Origin: Adenanthera pavonina
Lineage: Eukaryota; Streptophyta; Magnoliopsida; Fabales; Fabaceae
Assembly: GCA_026686845.1 (NCBI GenBank)
Contig: JAIVEN010000016.1
Span: 30,414,001 to 30,478,000, forward strand
Length of the DNA: 64,000 bases
Direction: 5' to 3'
In this document: positions 55,461-64,000 of the stretch, one piece after another
Numbering within the stretch: position 1 is the stretch's first letter
Layout of the letters: each line of letters starts with the position of its first letter
Translations under genes and position numbers: made by a program
The notes under the pieces: generated by a model
The model's input: the letters and a program-made list of their open reading frames with translations, nothing else
Databases searched by the model: none
Told to the model about the DNA's origin: nothing

Positions 55461-56466
55461 TGTTTCCAAACATGTCACTAATAAGGATGATCTTATTTCA
55501 AACTTTAAAAACTTAGATCTTTCTAATGAAGATAAAATTGAACCTCCAAAAGTATCTGAATCTATTGACATAGAGGTAGATATTCAGGAGAAAGATTTTG
55601 AGAATGAAAATAATGAAGAAATGTCTCAAGAACTCCCTAGAGCTTGGAGATATCAAAGGAATCATCCTGTTGATCAAGTGATAGGGGATGTTCAAGAGAA
55701 ACTTAAAACCAGAAAACAGTTAAGGGATCAAATGATAAACTATGCTTTTATTTCTCAAATTGAACCTAAATGTACTGAAGAAGCCTTAACTGATGAATAC
55801 TGGATTTTAACTATGCAAGATGAGTTGAATCAGTTTGAAAGAAATCAAGTTTGGGATTTAGTGTCCAGACCTAAAAATCATCCTGTCATTGGCACCAAAT
55901 GGGTTTTTAGAAATAAGCTTAATGAATCTGGATTAATAATCAGAAATAAAGCTAGACTGGTTGCCAAAGGATATAATCAAGAACAAGGAATTGATTTTGA
56001 AGAAACCTTTGCTCCAGTGGCTAGATTAGAAGCAATTAGAATTCTATTAGTATATGCATGCATGAAAATATTACGTTATATCAAAAGGATGTAAAGAGTG
56101 CTTTTCTTAATGGATATATCATGGAAGAAGTCTATGTAGACCAACCTCCGGGCTTTGAGAACTCTACAAAACCAAACCATGTTTATAAACTAAAGAAAAC
56201 CCTTTACGATTTAAAGCAAGCCTCTAGAGCGTGGTATGAAAGGTTAAGTAATTTTCTAATTGAAAAGGGATTCAACAGAAGAAAAGTAGATACAACTTTA
56301 TTCACTAGGAAAGAAAATAAAAATTTACTTATTGTTCAAATCTATGTTGATGATATTATATTTGGTGCTACTAATGAATCTCTTTGCAAGAATTTTTCTA
56401 AGCTAATGCAAGGAAAATTCGAAATGTCCATGATGGGTGAACTCAACTTCTTTCTTGGATTGTAAA
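55461..56466 (+). pseudogene. copia reverse transcriptase of element P
   Basis: The open frame to 56094 carries AFISQIEPKCTEEAL, GTKWVFRNKL and RLVAKGYNQEQGIDFEETFA. A one-base deletion in an A-run (about 56068) shifts to the frame 56058-56465 with KDVKSAFLNGYIMEEVYVDQ, YVDDIIFGATNE (catalytic YVDD intact, about 56344) and MMGELNFFLGL, then a stop. Apart from the frameshift and stop it is well kept. Confidence 0.9.
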
Positions 56467-57293
56467 TCAAGCAGTGTGATGATGGTATCTTTCTCAATCA
56501 ATCCAAGTATTTGAAAGAATTGTTGAAAAAGTTTGGTATGGAGAATGTTAAGCCAATGAGAACACCTATGGCTACTGCAACCAAACTGGATATGGATGAA
56601 GAAGGTAAAATGTTTGACATAATCCAGTATAGAAGAATGATTGGATCTCTACTATACCTAACTGCCAACAGACCTAACTTTATGTTCAGTGTCTGCATGT
56701 GTGCAAGATTCCAATCATGCCCCAAAGAAACCCATGCAACTGCTGTGAAACGTATTTTCAGATATCTAATTGGAACATCACAGATGGATCTTTGGTATCC
56801 TAAGGGCAATGGAGAAGATTTGAAAGGATACACTGATGTTGACTTTGCAGGATCCAAAACTGACAAAAAAAGCACAAGTGGAACATGTCAGTTTCTTGGA
56901 GGATCCTTGGTTTCATGGTTTAGCAGGAAGCAAAACAGTGTGGTCTTATCCACGGCAGAAGCTGAATATGTTGCAGCTGGAAGCTGTTGTGCCGAAGTCA
57001 TCTGGATAAAATAGCAGCTTGAAGATCTTGAGATTGAGATGAAAGAAATACCTATAATGTGTGACAACTAAAGTGCTATTAACATCATAAAAAATCCAGT
57101 CATGCATTCAAGGACAAAGCATATTGAAGTTAGGCACCACTTCATGAGGGATCATGTTTTGAAAGGAGAAATTAGATTAGGATACATCCCAACAGAAGAT
57201 CAAGTTGCTGACATCTTGACAAAGCCTCTGTCAAAAGATAGGCATTGTAAAATCAGGAGAGAATTGGGTATGGTAAATCCCAATGAACTGTAA
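56467..57293 (+). pseudogene. end of RT and RNase H of element P
   Basis: The open part 56511-57014 carries GSLLYLTANRPNFMFSVC, GYTDVDFAGSKTDKKSTSG and SWFSRKQNSVVLSTAEAEYV. Two stops follow (57012 and 57069), then SRTKHIEVRHHFMRDHVLKG and ADILTKPLSKDRH to NPNEL and TAA. It is the same as the RNase H of M and A. Confidence 0.9.
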
Positions 57294-58289
57294 GTAAATT
57301 TCTGTATCAATCTATTTTAGAATTTCTGACATTGATTTAATTCTAACTTTAGCATCGGAGCAAGTTTGATGTACGTTGCAGGTGCTCCTCATGAGTTTAA
57401 ATGACAATAGATCTGAAAAATGGAGCAAATCAGAATGGAACAATCAAAAGGTGAAAGAGACAGCAAGAAATCTGAGCTCTAGATCCATTCTATAAGTTTT
57501 TAAAGTTGAAATTCACATTTTAGTTGTGTGTTAGACGAATTTCCTTGATAAATTGTATTTTTGAACAAGTCAGCATGCTCAACATTCGAATTTAGATGCC
57601 CATCAGACGAACTTCAGCTTGGTTTACATTATAACAGCTCTCGGTGGTCCCTCGAAATTCGTATGTTGGTCTTTGAAAGTTCAAATTTTCAAAAATAAAA
57701 GTTTCAATGTTATCTTTGTCCAACATGATGATTATACAAATGTCTATTTCTTAACATACGCACGTTGGAAAACCTTTACAAAATGTAGAAATTCGAATTT
57801 TTGATTCAAAATTCATCTGTTAAAACATGCTCACAATGTTGAATCTATAAAAGATGAATTTCCATAAGCATAATTAGTCTGTTGTTTGTTGCATTGATTA
57901 TTGCTTGATGCCTATTCTTCGAAATTCGAACTTTGTTGAAACAAAGTTCGGCTGTTCATCTTGTGCTGCTTGGACCAAGCCTTTGTCAGACAAACTTTCA
58001 GAAGAAAATTTGTCTGTCAGAAAGCTTTGCTGAATGGTTTAACTTTTAACTGCTCAAAGTTCAAATTTTGACCCCTCAAAATTCGTCTGTCCTGCGGTTA
58101 CACACGTGAAAACCAACAGTTTTCCTCTGAATAGACGCAACCCTATTCATCTCTTCTCTAAGTCTGTTCAAATGCTTTCTTCAATACTCTTCAATTTTGA
58201 CTGTAAATCTTTTTTTCCCACCGTTTAAACTCCTTTTCGCATCCTATAAACCCATTCTCAGTTTCATTTTGAAACATTCATCCATAAAA
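57294..58289 (+). other. pol-to-ORF3 spacer of element P
   Basis: 996 bp, non-coding. Motifs include ACATTCGAATTT (57581), CAGACGAACTTC (57604), AATTCGTATG (57656), AATTCGAATTTTT (57790) and a perfect-arm hairpin AACTTTGTTG/CAACAAAGTT-type at 57928-57948. A TATA-like CCTATAAA lies at 58243-58250, followed by CCATTCTCAG (58251-58260), 30 bp before the ORF3 ATG. The last could serve as a splice acceptor or promoter context. Confidence 0.6.
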
Positions 58290-60502
58290 ATGGCAAGAAT
58301 AAAGAATCCAAAAGTTCGAAAGGGAGAGGCACGACCAAAGAAAACGGTTAAATCCCAATATGCCTCAAAGAAGGGTGAAAAACCAAAGAGAAAAGCTGAA
58401 TCAAGCAAGGTAACTACCTCCAAACAGTAAAAAACAACTCCAAAGGCTGAATCAAAGAAAGCAGGACCTTCTTCACCGAAGAAAATAGAGCCTTCAGTTC
58501 CTATTCTCGTTGCTACTGCTGTTACTTCCACTTCCACCTCCAGTACTAAATCTAGAGAATACCAACTCACAACAATGCCATTATGGAGCACTCCTCAGAT
58601 TCAGGAGGAATACACGACCAAGTTTTTGAGTAAAAAGGTAATCAAGCCTCATTGTGTGAACACGAAAGATTTCTTATTCTCTAACAATTTTGATGCTAGA
58701 CTATGGGTGCTGAGATATAAGAATCTGTTAGAGATACTAGAGAGGTATGATGATGAAGTGGTTAAGACATGGTATGCCTCCCTGAAGTACAACAGCAAGA
58801 AGAAGAAGTAGGAGGTCAATCTGAGATCAAGGACCATCAAGCTCATAGATGAAACTTTTAAAGAGGTATTAGAAATTCTAGGGCAAGATAGCCTTAAGAT
58901 TGACATCACTGCCTCTGGGTATATGGATGAGGCAGAGACGACTGATGAAGAAAGTGGCCCCGTTTTGAACTACAAGGAGAGCATAATCCTGAACACTTTG
59001 TTCAGAAGAAAGGAGAATAGGTCACTAATAAGCTTGCTGAAGCCCATTGACCTCAGTGCTCAAGTGCGAATCCTACACTACATAGTCTTTAGGATTATCT
59101 TCAACAAAGGAGCTAGCTTCAATCTGATCACAAGGGCAGAGGTATATGTAATGGCAGCAATCATGCGTGGGAAGCTTATCAACATGGGACATATCATTCT
59201 CCAATGCATGATCAAGGCTAGGGATCAGAGGAAAGACTCTACACTTCCTATGCAGCAATCATCTATAGGATCCTTCAATATGCTAGAATTCAGTATCCTG
59301 AAAAAGGGAAAGGAAAGCCTACTGAGATCTTCAAGGAAGAAGAGCTACAAAGGATGAGGATAGAGAAGAAAGATGGAAGATGGGTTGGAAATGGAGCTAG
59401 AAAATCTGAAGATCCCTTCTTTGATGAAGATGCCTCCCTACAGCAAGAAGGTACCTCTGAGGCTCCTGCAAGACCTACACCTCAGCCTTCTCATCCTGTC
59501 CCATCTTCTTCTCTGCCTACTCACATTCCATCTACTCCCTCCTCTTGTGCCAAGCCAACCAAGATCATTGAGTTGTATGATAGTTTGTCTGCACTCATAC
59601 TAAGTATCAGTGATGAGCAAAACACCGAGTTTGCTCATCTGCAAGATCAGATACACCAGTTGGCCAAAAACATGAAAGTGGTTGCTGATGCATATGAAGA
59701 CATTTGGAAAGCCATTCCTGCCACATCAGCTCCTCCTCAGCCAGGATTCTCTGAGCCTGTTATGTCTCCAACTCCTGTGCCTCCAAGCCCCTGTGTGCTA
59801 GCCTCTCCTAAGCCTGATGATGATGTACATGATACTGAGATTGCTGGCACACTGAACACTCCACATGCCTCCAGCAATGAGGCAAGTCCTAGTCCTCCCT
59901 TGGACTATGGCATGGAAGAAGAAGGTCCTTAGGAATCAAGCTCTCATGACCCCATTCCAGCAGATGCTCAAGAGTCAATCCTGTCCTAGCAAGAATCTGA
60001 GCAAGTAGAAAGATTAGTAGCAGTCATCTCCACTTCACCATTCATGCAGGCTACCCTAAATGAAGAAAGGAGCATTATGTCTTTTCTTCATTTAGAAGCC
60101 ATTGCACACAATGCTCTCTTGTAAGCTCATAGAAGAAGGCTTGAAGAAATGTTTCCTCCTCCTGCTCCCTCATTTGTTACATATTATGGTTTCTCGGAGG
60201 AAAGAAGGGCACAATTGGCAGTTACAAGGCAAGAAATTTCTGAACTTCTTGAGATTTCTGATGATGAAGGTGAAGACACAAGTTCTAAAGTTTTTGGGTA
60301 CTTACCAAAGCTCAATCCAAAAATGCCATTTGTCCCTGTGCCTCTTGAAGCTATTCCAGTGTCTCAGATCCCTCCTCCTACTGATTTTGTTTACCTTCCT
60401 AATGATGCCAAAAAGGGGGAGAAGAGTGAGCAAACTGGAAAGTCTGCTGCAGAGCCTTCTGGAAAAACTTACAGCAAGAAGACTAAGTCAAAGAAAAAGT
60501 GA
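58290..60502 (+). pseudogene. SIRE-type ORF3 (envelope-like position) of element P
   Basis: About 737 codons, from ATG in AAAAATGGCAAG to a TGA after KKTKSKKK. The domain order is as in M: basic N-terminus (58290-58430), linker, core (58575-58810: MPLWSTPQIQEEYTTKF, ILERYDDEVVKTWYASLK), NYKESIILNTLFRRK (58968), FNKGASFNLITRAE and MRGKLINMGHI, then a frameshift near 59250. Next are a basic helix (59354 on), FAHLQDQIHQLAKNMK (59629-59680), a Pro-rich acidic region and a second helix (RRRLEEMF, 60134). The tail has LPNDAKKGEKS (60397 on). Stops lie near 58428, 58810, 59931, 59988 and 60122. The core resembles the plant 'putative transposon protein' domain; true function unknown. Confidence 0.8.
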
Positions 60503-60800
60503 TTAGAACTTATGCTTGGGTCCCCGTGTAGTGCCATATTATGTTTCTGTTGTTTGTGTATTGTGTTTCTGTATTCTGTAATGTTTTGCATTGTTGTCTC
60601 TTGTAAAGTGACATTTGATGAAATGAAATAATTCCTTGGTTGCAATGAACTGTTCTTGTTGAACTTTGAATAAGTTAATAAATCTCTTTACTTGATCTAC
60701 TATACATGATATCTTTTGGATTATAATGCATATGTTGAGGGGGAGCTTGTTAAAGCAAACCCAAGTACTAATCCAGTTTATAAGTTATTTTGTCATCATC
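60503..60800 (+). other. 3' untranslated spacer of element P
   Basis: No gene. It is T/G-rich with TTGTTTGTGTATTGTGTTTCTG, then the conserved GCATATGTTGAGGGGGAGCTTG at 60728 shared with A and M, and TTTTGTCATCATCAAAAA before the polypurine tract. Confidence 0.5.
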
Positions 60801-60814
60801 AAAAATAGGGAAAA
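60801..60814 (+). other. polypurine tract of element P (decayed)
   Basis: AAAAATAGGGAAAA, interrupted by a T, directly before the LTR start (TATTGAATTAAG, TG decayed to TA). Confidence 0.7.
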
Positions 60815-62475
60815 TATTGAATTAAGTGTTTTGATGATTCTAAACTAACGTTCAAGAGCTTAGAATAAAGATATCAAAGGTGCACAAAAGGTTTAAAGTG
60901 AAGGAATTCTAGAAAAATCAGTGCAAGAATAGATGTAGAATATTTAGTAATGTTTTAATTTGAGTAAAAGACTTTGATTTGGTGAAAAGATGTTTTAAAA
61001 CCTTGATTCTATGTTAATTCATGGAATATTTGAAAAACACCCACCAAAAGACAAAGTTTGAAAGGTTTATACTAATCTGGTTGTTTTAAAATTCGAATTT
61101 TGGCTTTGGAAATTCGAATTTCATATTGAAAATGAACAAGTCTGAAAAGAGACTTCGCTGACAGACGAATTTTGACTTGAGAAATTCGAATTTTGATACG
61201 TGTCTGAAAAGAGCTTTATCTGACAGACGAACTTTGGTTTTTCAAAATTCGAATTTCAGATAAAATGTAACTTATGAAAATTGAAAAATTTGCCTGAGAA
61301 TATGTCAAAGTTCATCTGAAACCAAGTTTAGTTAGGGCTTCAAAATTGCTCGCTGACAGACGAACTTTGAACATGAAAATTCAAATTTTAGAAACAAAGC
61401 TTGTGAGTCTGTTATAATAATATGTTGACATACGAATGACAGTATTCAGAAATTCGAACTTTAAAGTAAGTCTAAAAAGAGGTCTCTCTGACAGACGAAC
61501 TTTGCCCTTTGAAAATTTGAATTTCGAATTGATGAACTATTATGCCTCATTGAACCAGCTTCTGACAGACGAATTTTAGGTTCCAAGATTCGAATTTCAA
61601 AGGTACTGTAGCAAAATGAAATTACTCTTCACACTTAACAGAAAAACTTTTAACATGAAAATTCATATGTTCCAACATAGAATCATTTTCTAAAGATGAA
61701 AATTTGAATTTTACTTCATAACAGACGAACTTCAGGAGTTCAACATTAAAGGCTATAGCTTTCGGTTTCTGTGAAATTCGTCTGTTGACCAACTGAAATT
61801 TGAACTTTGAGTGTCAGAAGCATTAAATGTGGTTGGTAAATGGATAGTTTCTCAGAGTAACCGTTGGGTAACATCTCTAACGGCTAGATCTTATCTCTAA
61901 CATATAATTGGGGTAGAAATCTATAAATAGAACTTCATTTGAAGATGTGGGTAACGAAATTACTTTATATATACTGAAACTCTGCCAAATCATCTATTCA
62001 AAGTCTCTTACTCTCACATACTTCAAACTTTGCACTCCAACTTTCATATTCACTCTGATTAAGAGAGTTTATTTGTTGTACACAATCTTATCTTCATCTG
62101 GAAGAAAGATTTTCTTGTGAGGGGATATCACAAGGGATTGGGGAAGCACCTAGTAAGAGTGCAAAGAGTGAAAGTGTGAGCTTTAGAGATAGAGCATCAA
62201 GTTTGTACTGAGCCATTTGCAAGAAGTCCACTGAATTCTTGCAGAATAGTGGAAAATCTTAAGTGGAAACTTGAGGACTGGACTTAGGTCAAGTTGAGAG
62301 ACCAAACCAGGATAAATATCTGAGTCTTCTCTTCCCTACTGCTACTTTTACTATTTATTCATTTATACTCTATTTTACCATCACACTTTGCTTTCTTCAC
62401 TTTCTTGACATTTTGTAGAAAAATTTTTAATCTTCCCAATTCACCCCCTCTCTTGGGAAGCCAGCTTATCTAACA
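60815..62475 (+). mobile_element. 3' LTR of element P
   Basis: 1661 bp, from TATTGAATTAAG to CAGCTTATCTAACA. The motif array spans 61085-61810 and the TATA box is at 61921-61930. R/U5 contains CTTATCTTCATCTGGAAGAAAG and ends with AATTCACCCCCTCTCTTGGG. It is followed by TATAT. Confidence 0.93.
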
Positions 62476-62690
62476 TATATCACTTAATTTCATTACCTAG
62501 CAATCTTAGTGAGGTTTAGTTTAAAGATTTTCAAGCTAATCTAGCTGTTAGAAACAAATTATAGTCATTACTCTACAAAACTAGTCATTTACTAACTGCA
62601 TTAAATGCACTTATCAGAACTTGAATATTCAAATATACAGTTTGATTGTTAAAGTTAGTATGGCTAATATAAGTTTCTAAAGTATAAAAC
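62476..62690 (-). mobile_element. LTR-B-like fragment
   Basis: CATTACTCTACAAAACTAGTCA and CTGCATTAAATGCACTT match LTR-B copy 1 at 11837-11885 in the same orientation. There is no coding sequence. Confidence 0.4.
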
Positions 62691-64000
62691 CTCAATGAAC
62701 ATTCAAGAGTTTCCTCTTGATCATTTATCATGTTTTTCAAAGTGGCCAAAAGGAAGTCCAGACACTATGAAGTATAACACCATAGCTTTAAACCATATTT
62801 TCCATGTATTAGACTACATTTGAGTTCATTTGTATCATTTTAGGAGCTTCAATCACTTGAGCGACTAAAATAAAAAATTTATTTTTTCTAGGTTATAGTT
62901 CATTTAATAAGTCCCTTTTACTGACTGAACTTTAAAAAATCATAACTAGTTCTAGAAAAATCATATGGAGGTGATTCAAACCAGGAACATCTCATTCTTA
63001 AGACATAGATATTTCATACATATAAACTACTAAATTTTTGGAGCTCTACACAATTTTATGCTACCTTTTAAAATAACTAGTACCTATGGCAAAAACTTAT
63101 ATTTTTCCTACTCTATTTAGTTCTGAACTCTAACTTCAAAAATTCACCATAAATAGTGTACTCATTCAATTTAGGTGTTTATTAGTTCATTGGAAAGCTT
63201 AGTCTGTAAACTTTTAGAGCATATGTAATACTTATGTTGAATGCTCTATTTCAAACAGAGTGCCTCTGTTACAACCACTATTGGACATATTGAACAAGTT
63301 TACATTCCGAACTTCATAATCATTATTACACACAACATACATTCTTCAAGCTTGACTAAATCATATGCATAGCATCAAAAGGGACTTAGAGGTACATGTT
63401 AATAAATAGTGGGAGCCTCATACATTCATATACAATTTTATACAAAATTGCATAAAATCATTGATAGGCAAAACATAATGAACTTTAATCTTCACAATCC
63501 ACCTCCTTGGTCTTAGTCTCTCTTGCATCATTGTCATATCTTATCCCTAAGCATGTTAGTCATTTGGAAGGTTGATATTCAAAGAATCTCAATAGCAACA
63601 CCTGCACATGCATGCATATTATCACATAATTTATGAAAATATCAATCATTCTCATAAAAACATAAAATACTATATTAATTCATAAAAATTTTTACAGAGT
63701 TTCCTCTTCTAAAATGGACATTCCGAGATCAAATCCCCTTCATATCCTTAGTCAAAACAATCACAATACAAATATGGCAAGTCATAAAGTTCATGAAAGT
63801 ATACAAGATAACAAAATGTAATTAAAGGTAAATTACTACCTCGGCAATTCCTCTTGCTTCACCACTTGAGTCCACCCTTTCCAAGAGCTTGCTTATGCTT
63901 CCTTGATCCGAGATACATCATTAAACATTCACCTAACCACTAATTCTAGGAGTTCCTTCACAAAGTCTTAAACTAACATTAAAAATCCATATATTTATCA
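62691..64000 (-). mobile_element. probable gypsy-type LTR remnant, minus strand
   Basis: From about 62880 it resembles 13420-13760 (TTCTAGGTTATAGTTCAT versus TTCTTAGGTTACTGTTCAT; AATCATAACTAGTTCTAG versus TTCATAACTAATTCTAAG). It contains GGTTGATATTCAAAGAATCTC near 63570, similar in reverse to 5247-5265 of the G1 LTR. No ORF is worth listing. It continues past the window edge. Confidence 0.4.

Larger units (their letters stand above)
50896..62475 (+). mobile_element. SIRE-like copia element P
   Basis: The order is 5' LTR (truncated at its left by about 240 bp), primer binding site, gag, protease, integrase, RT, RNase H, 1-kb spacer, ORF3, polypurine tract and 3' LTR 60815-62475. It is the only copy here that retains all pol domains, but each has stops or frameshifts and the gag start codon is GTG. 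The LTRs are very similar over their shared length, so it is not very old. No TSD is possible, because the left end is lost. Confidence 0.92.

Overview
This window is plant nuclear DNA, almost certainly from an angiosperm (probably a eudicot). It is AT-rich, has no recognisable host gene, tRNA or rRNA, and is nearly all LTR retrotransposons inserted into one another. The evidence is plant-type Ty1/copia and Ty3/gypsy coding remnants, initiator-Met-type primer binding sites (TGGTATCAGAGC), polypurine tracts, LTRs of the TG...CA type, and 5-bp target-site duplications (TSDs) that I could match by eye at seven insertions, two of them imperfectly. I cannot name the species.

Layout. 1-1539: a copia-type LTR on the minus strand, cut by the window edge. 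1540-11094: SIRE/Maximus-like copia element 'A' (+), its 5' half lost beyond the window; its third ORF is split by two solo LTRs (3554-6052 and 6758-8291). 11221-13309: pieces of a related LTR family, called LTR-B here. 13310-50729: one very long nest. Its outermost layer is a gypsy-type solo LTR (family G1, minus) whose two ends lie 37 kb apart and still carry TSDs CTCAT/CTCGT. Inside are a gag-only gypsy-like element (LARD-type, +, 15068-19074), undefined LTR-like sequence (19301-22250), and a Tat/Ogre-like gypsy element (22251-49829, TSD GAACT/GAATT). That gypsy element has in turn received a 10.3-kb copia element 'M' (minus, 23619-33903), an LTR-B solo LTR (37245-41458) that itself contains a SIRE solo LTR (39362-40955), and a second LARD-type element (minus) followed by a tandem array of its own LTR (41710-47845). 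50896-62475: SIRE-like element 'P' (+), structurally complete except for a truncated 5' LTR, but full of stops and frameshifts. 62476-64000: LTR debris.

How the parts work together. The three SIRE-like copies (A, M, P) share an unusual plan: gag and pol, then a roughly 1-kb non-coding spacer, then a third ORF of about 715-740 codons, then a polypurine tract and the 3' LTR. The third ORF matches the envelope-like position of SIRE elements. The spacer and the U3 part of the LTRs are both built from the same short motifs (AATTCGAATT palindromes and ACAGACGAA(C/T)TTTG / TTCGTCTGTC), which I regard as the most interesting unexplained structure here. M has lost protease and integrase in one deletion, but its LTRs differ by only about 2 percent, so it probably moved with enzymes supplied by another copy. 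The LARD-type pair keeps a gag-derived ORF with no pol. All coordinates come from reading the sequence directly; family names are from motif recognition, not from database searches.
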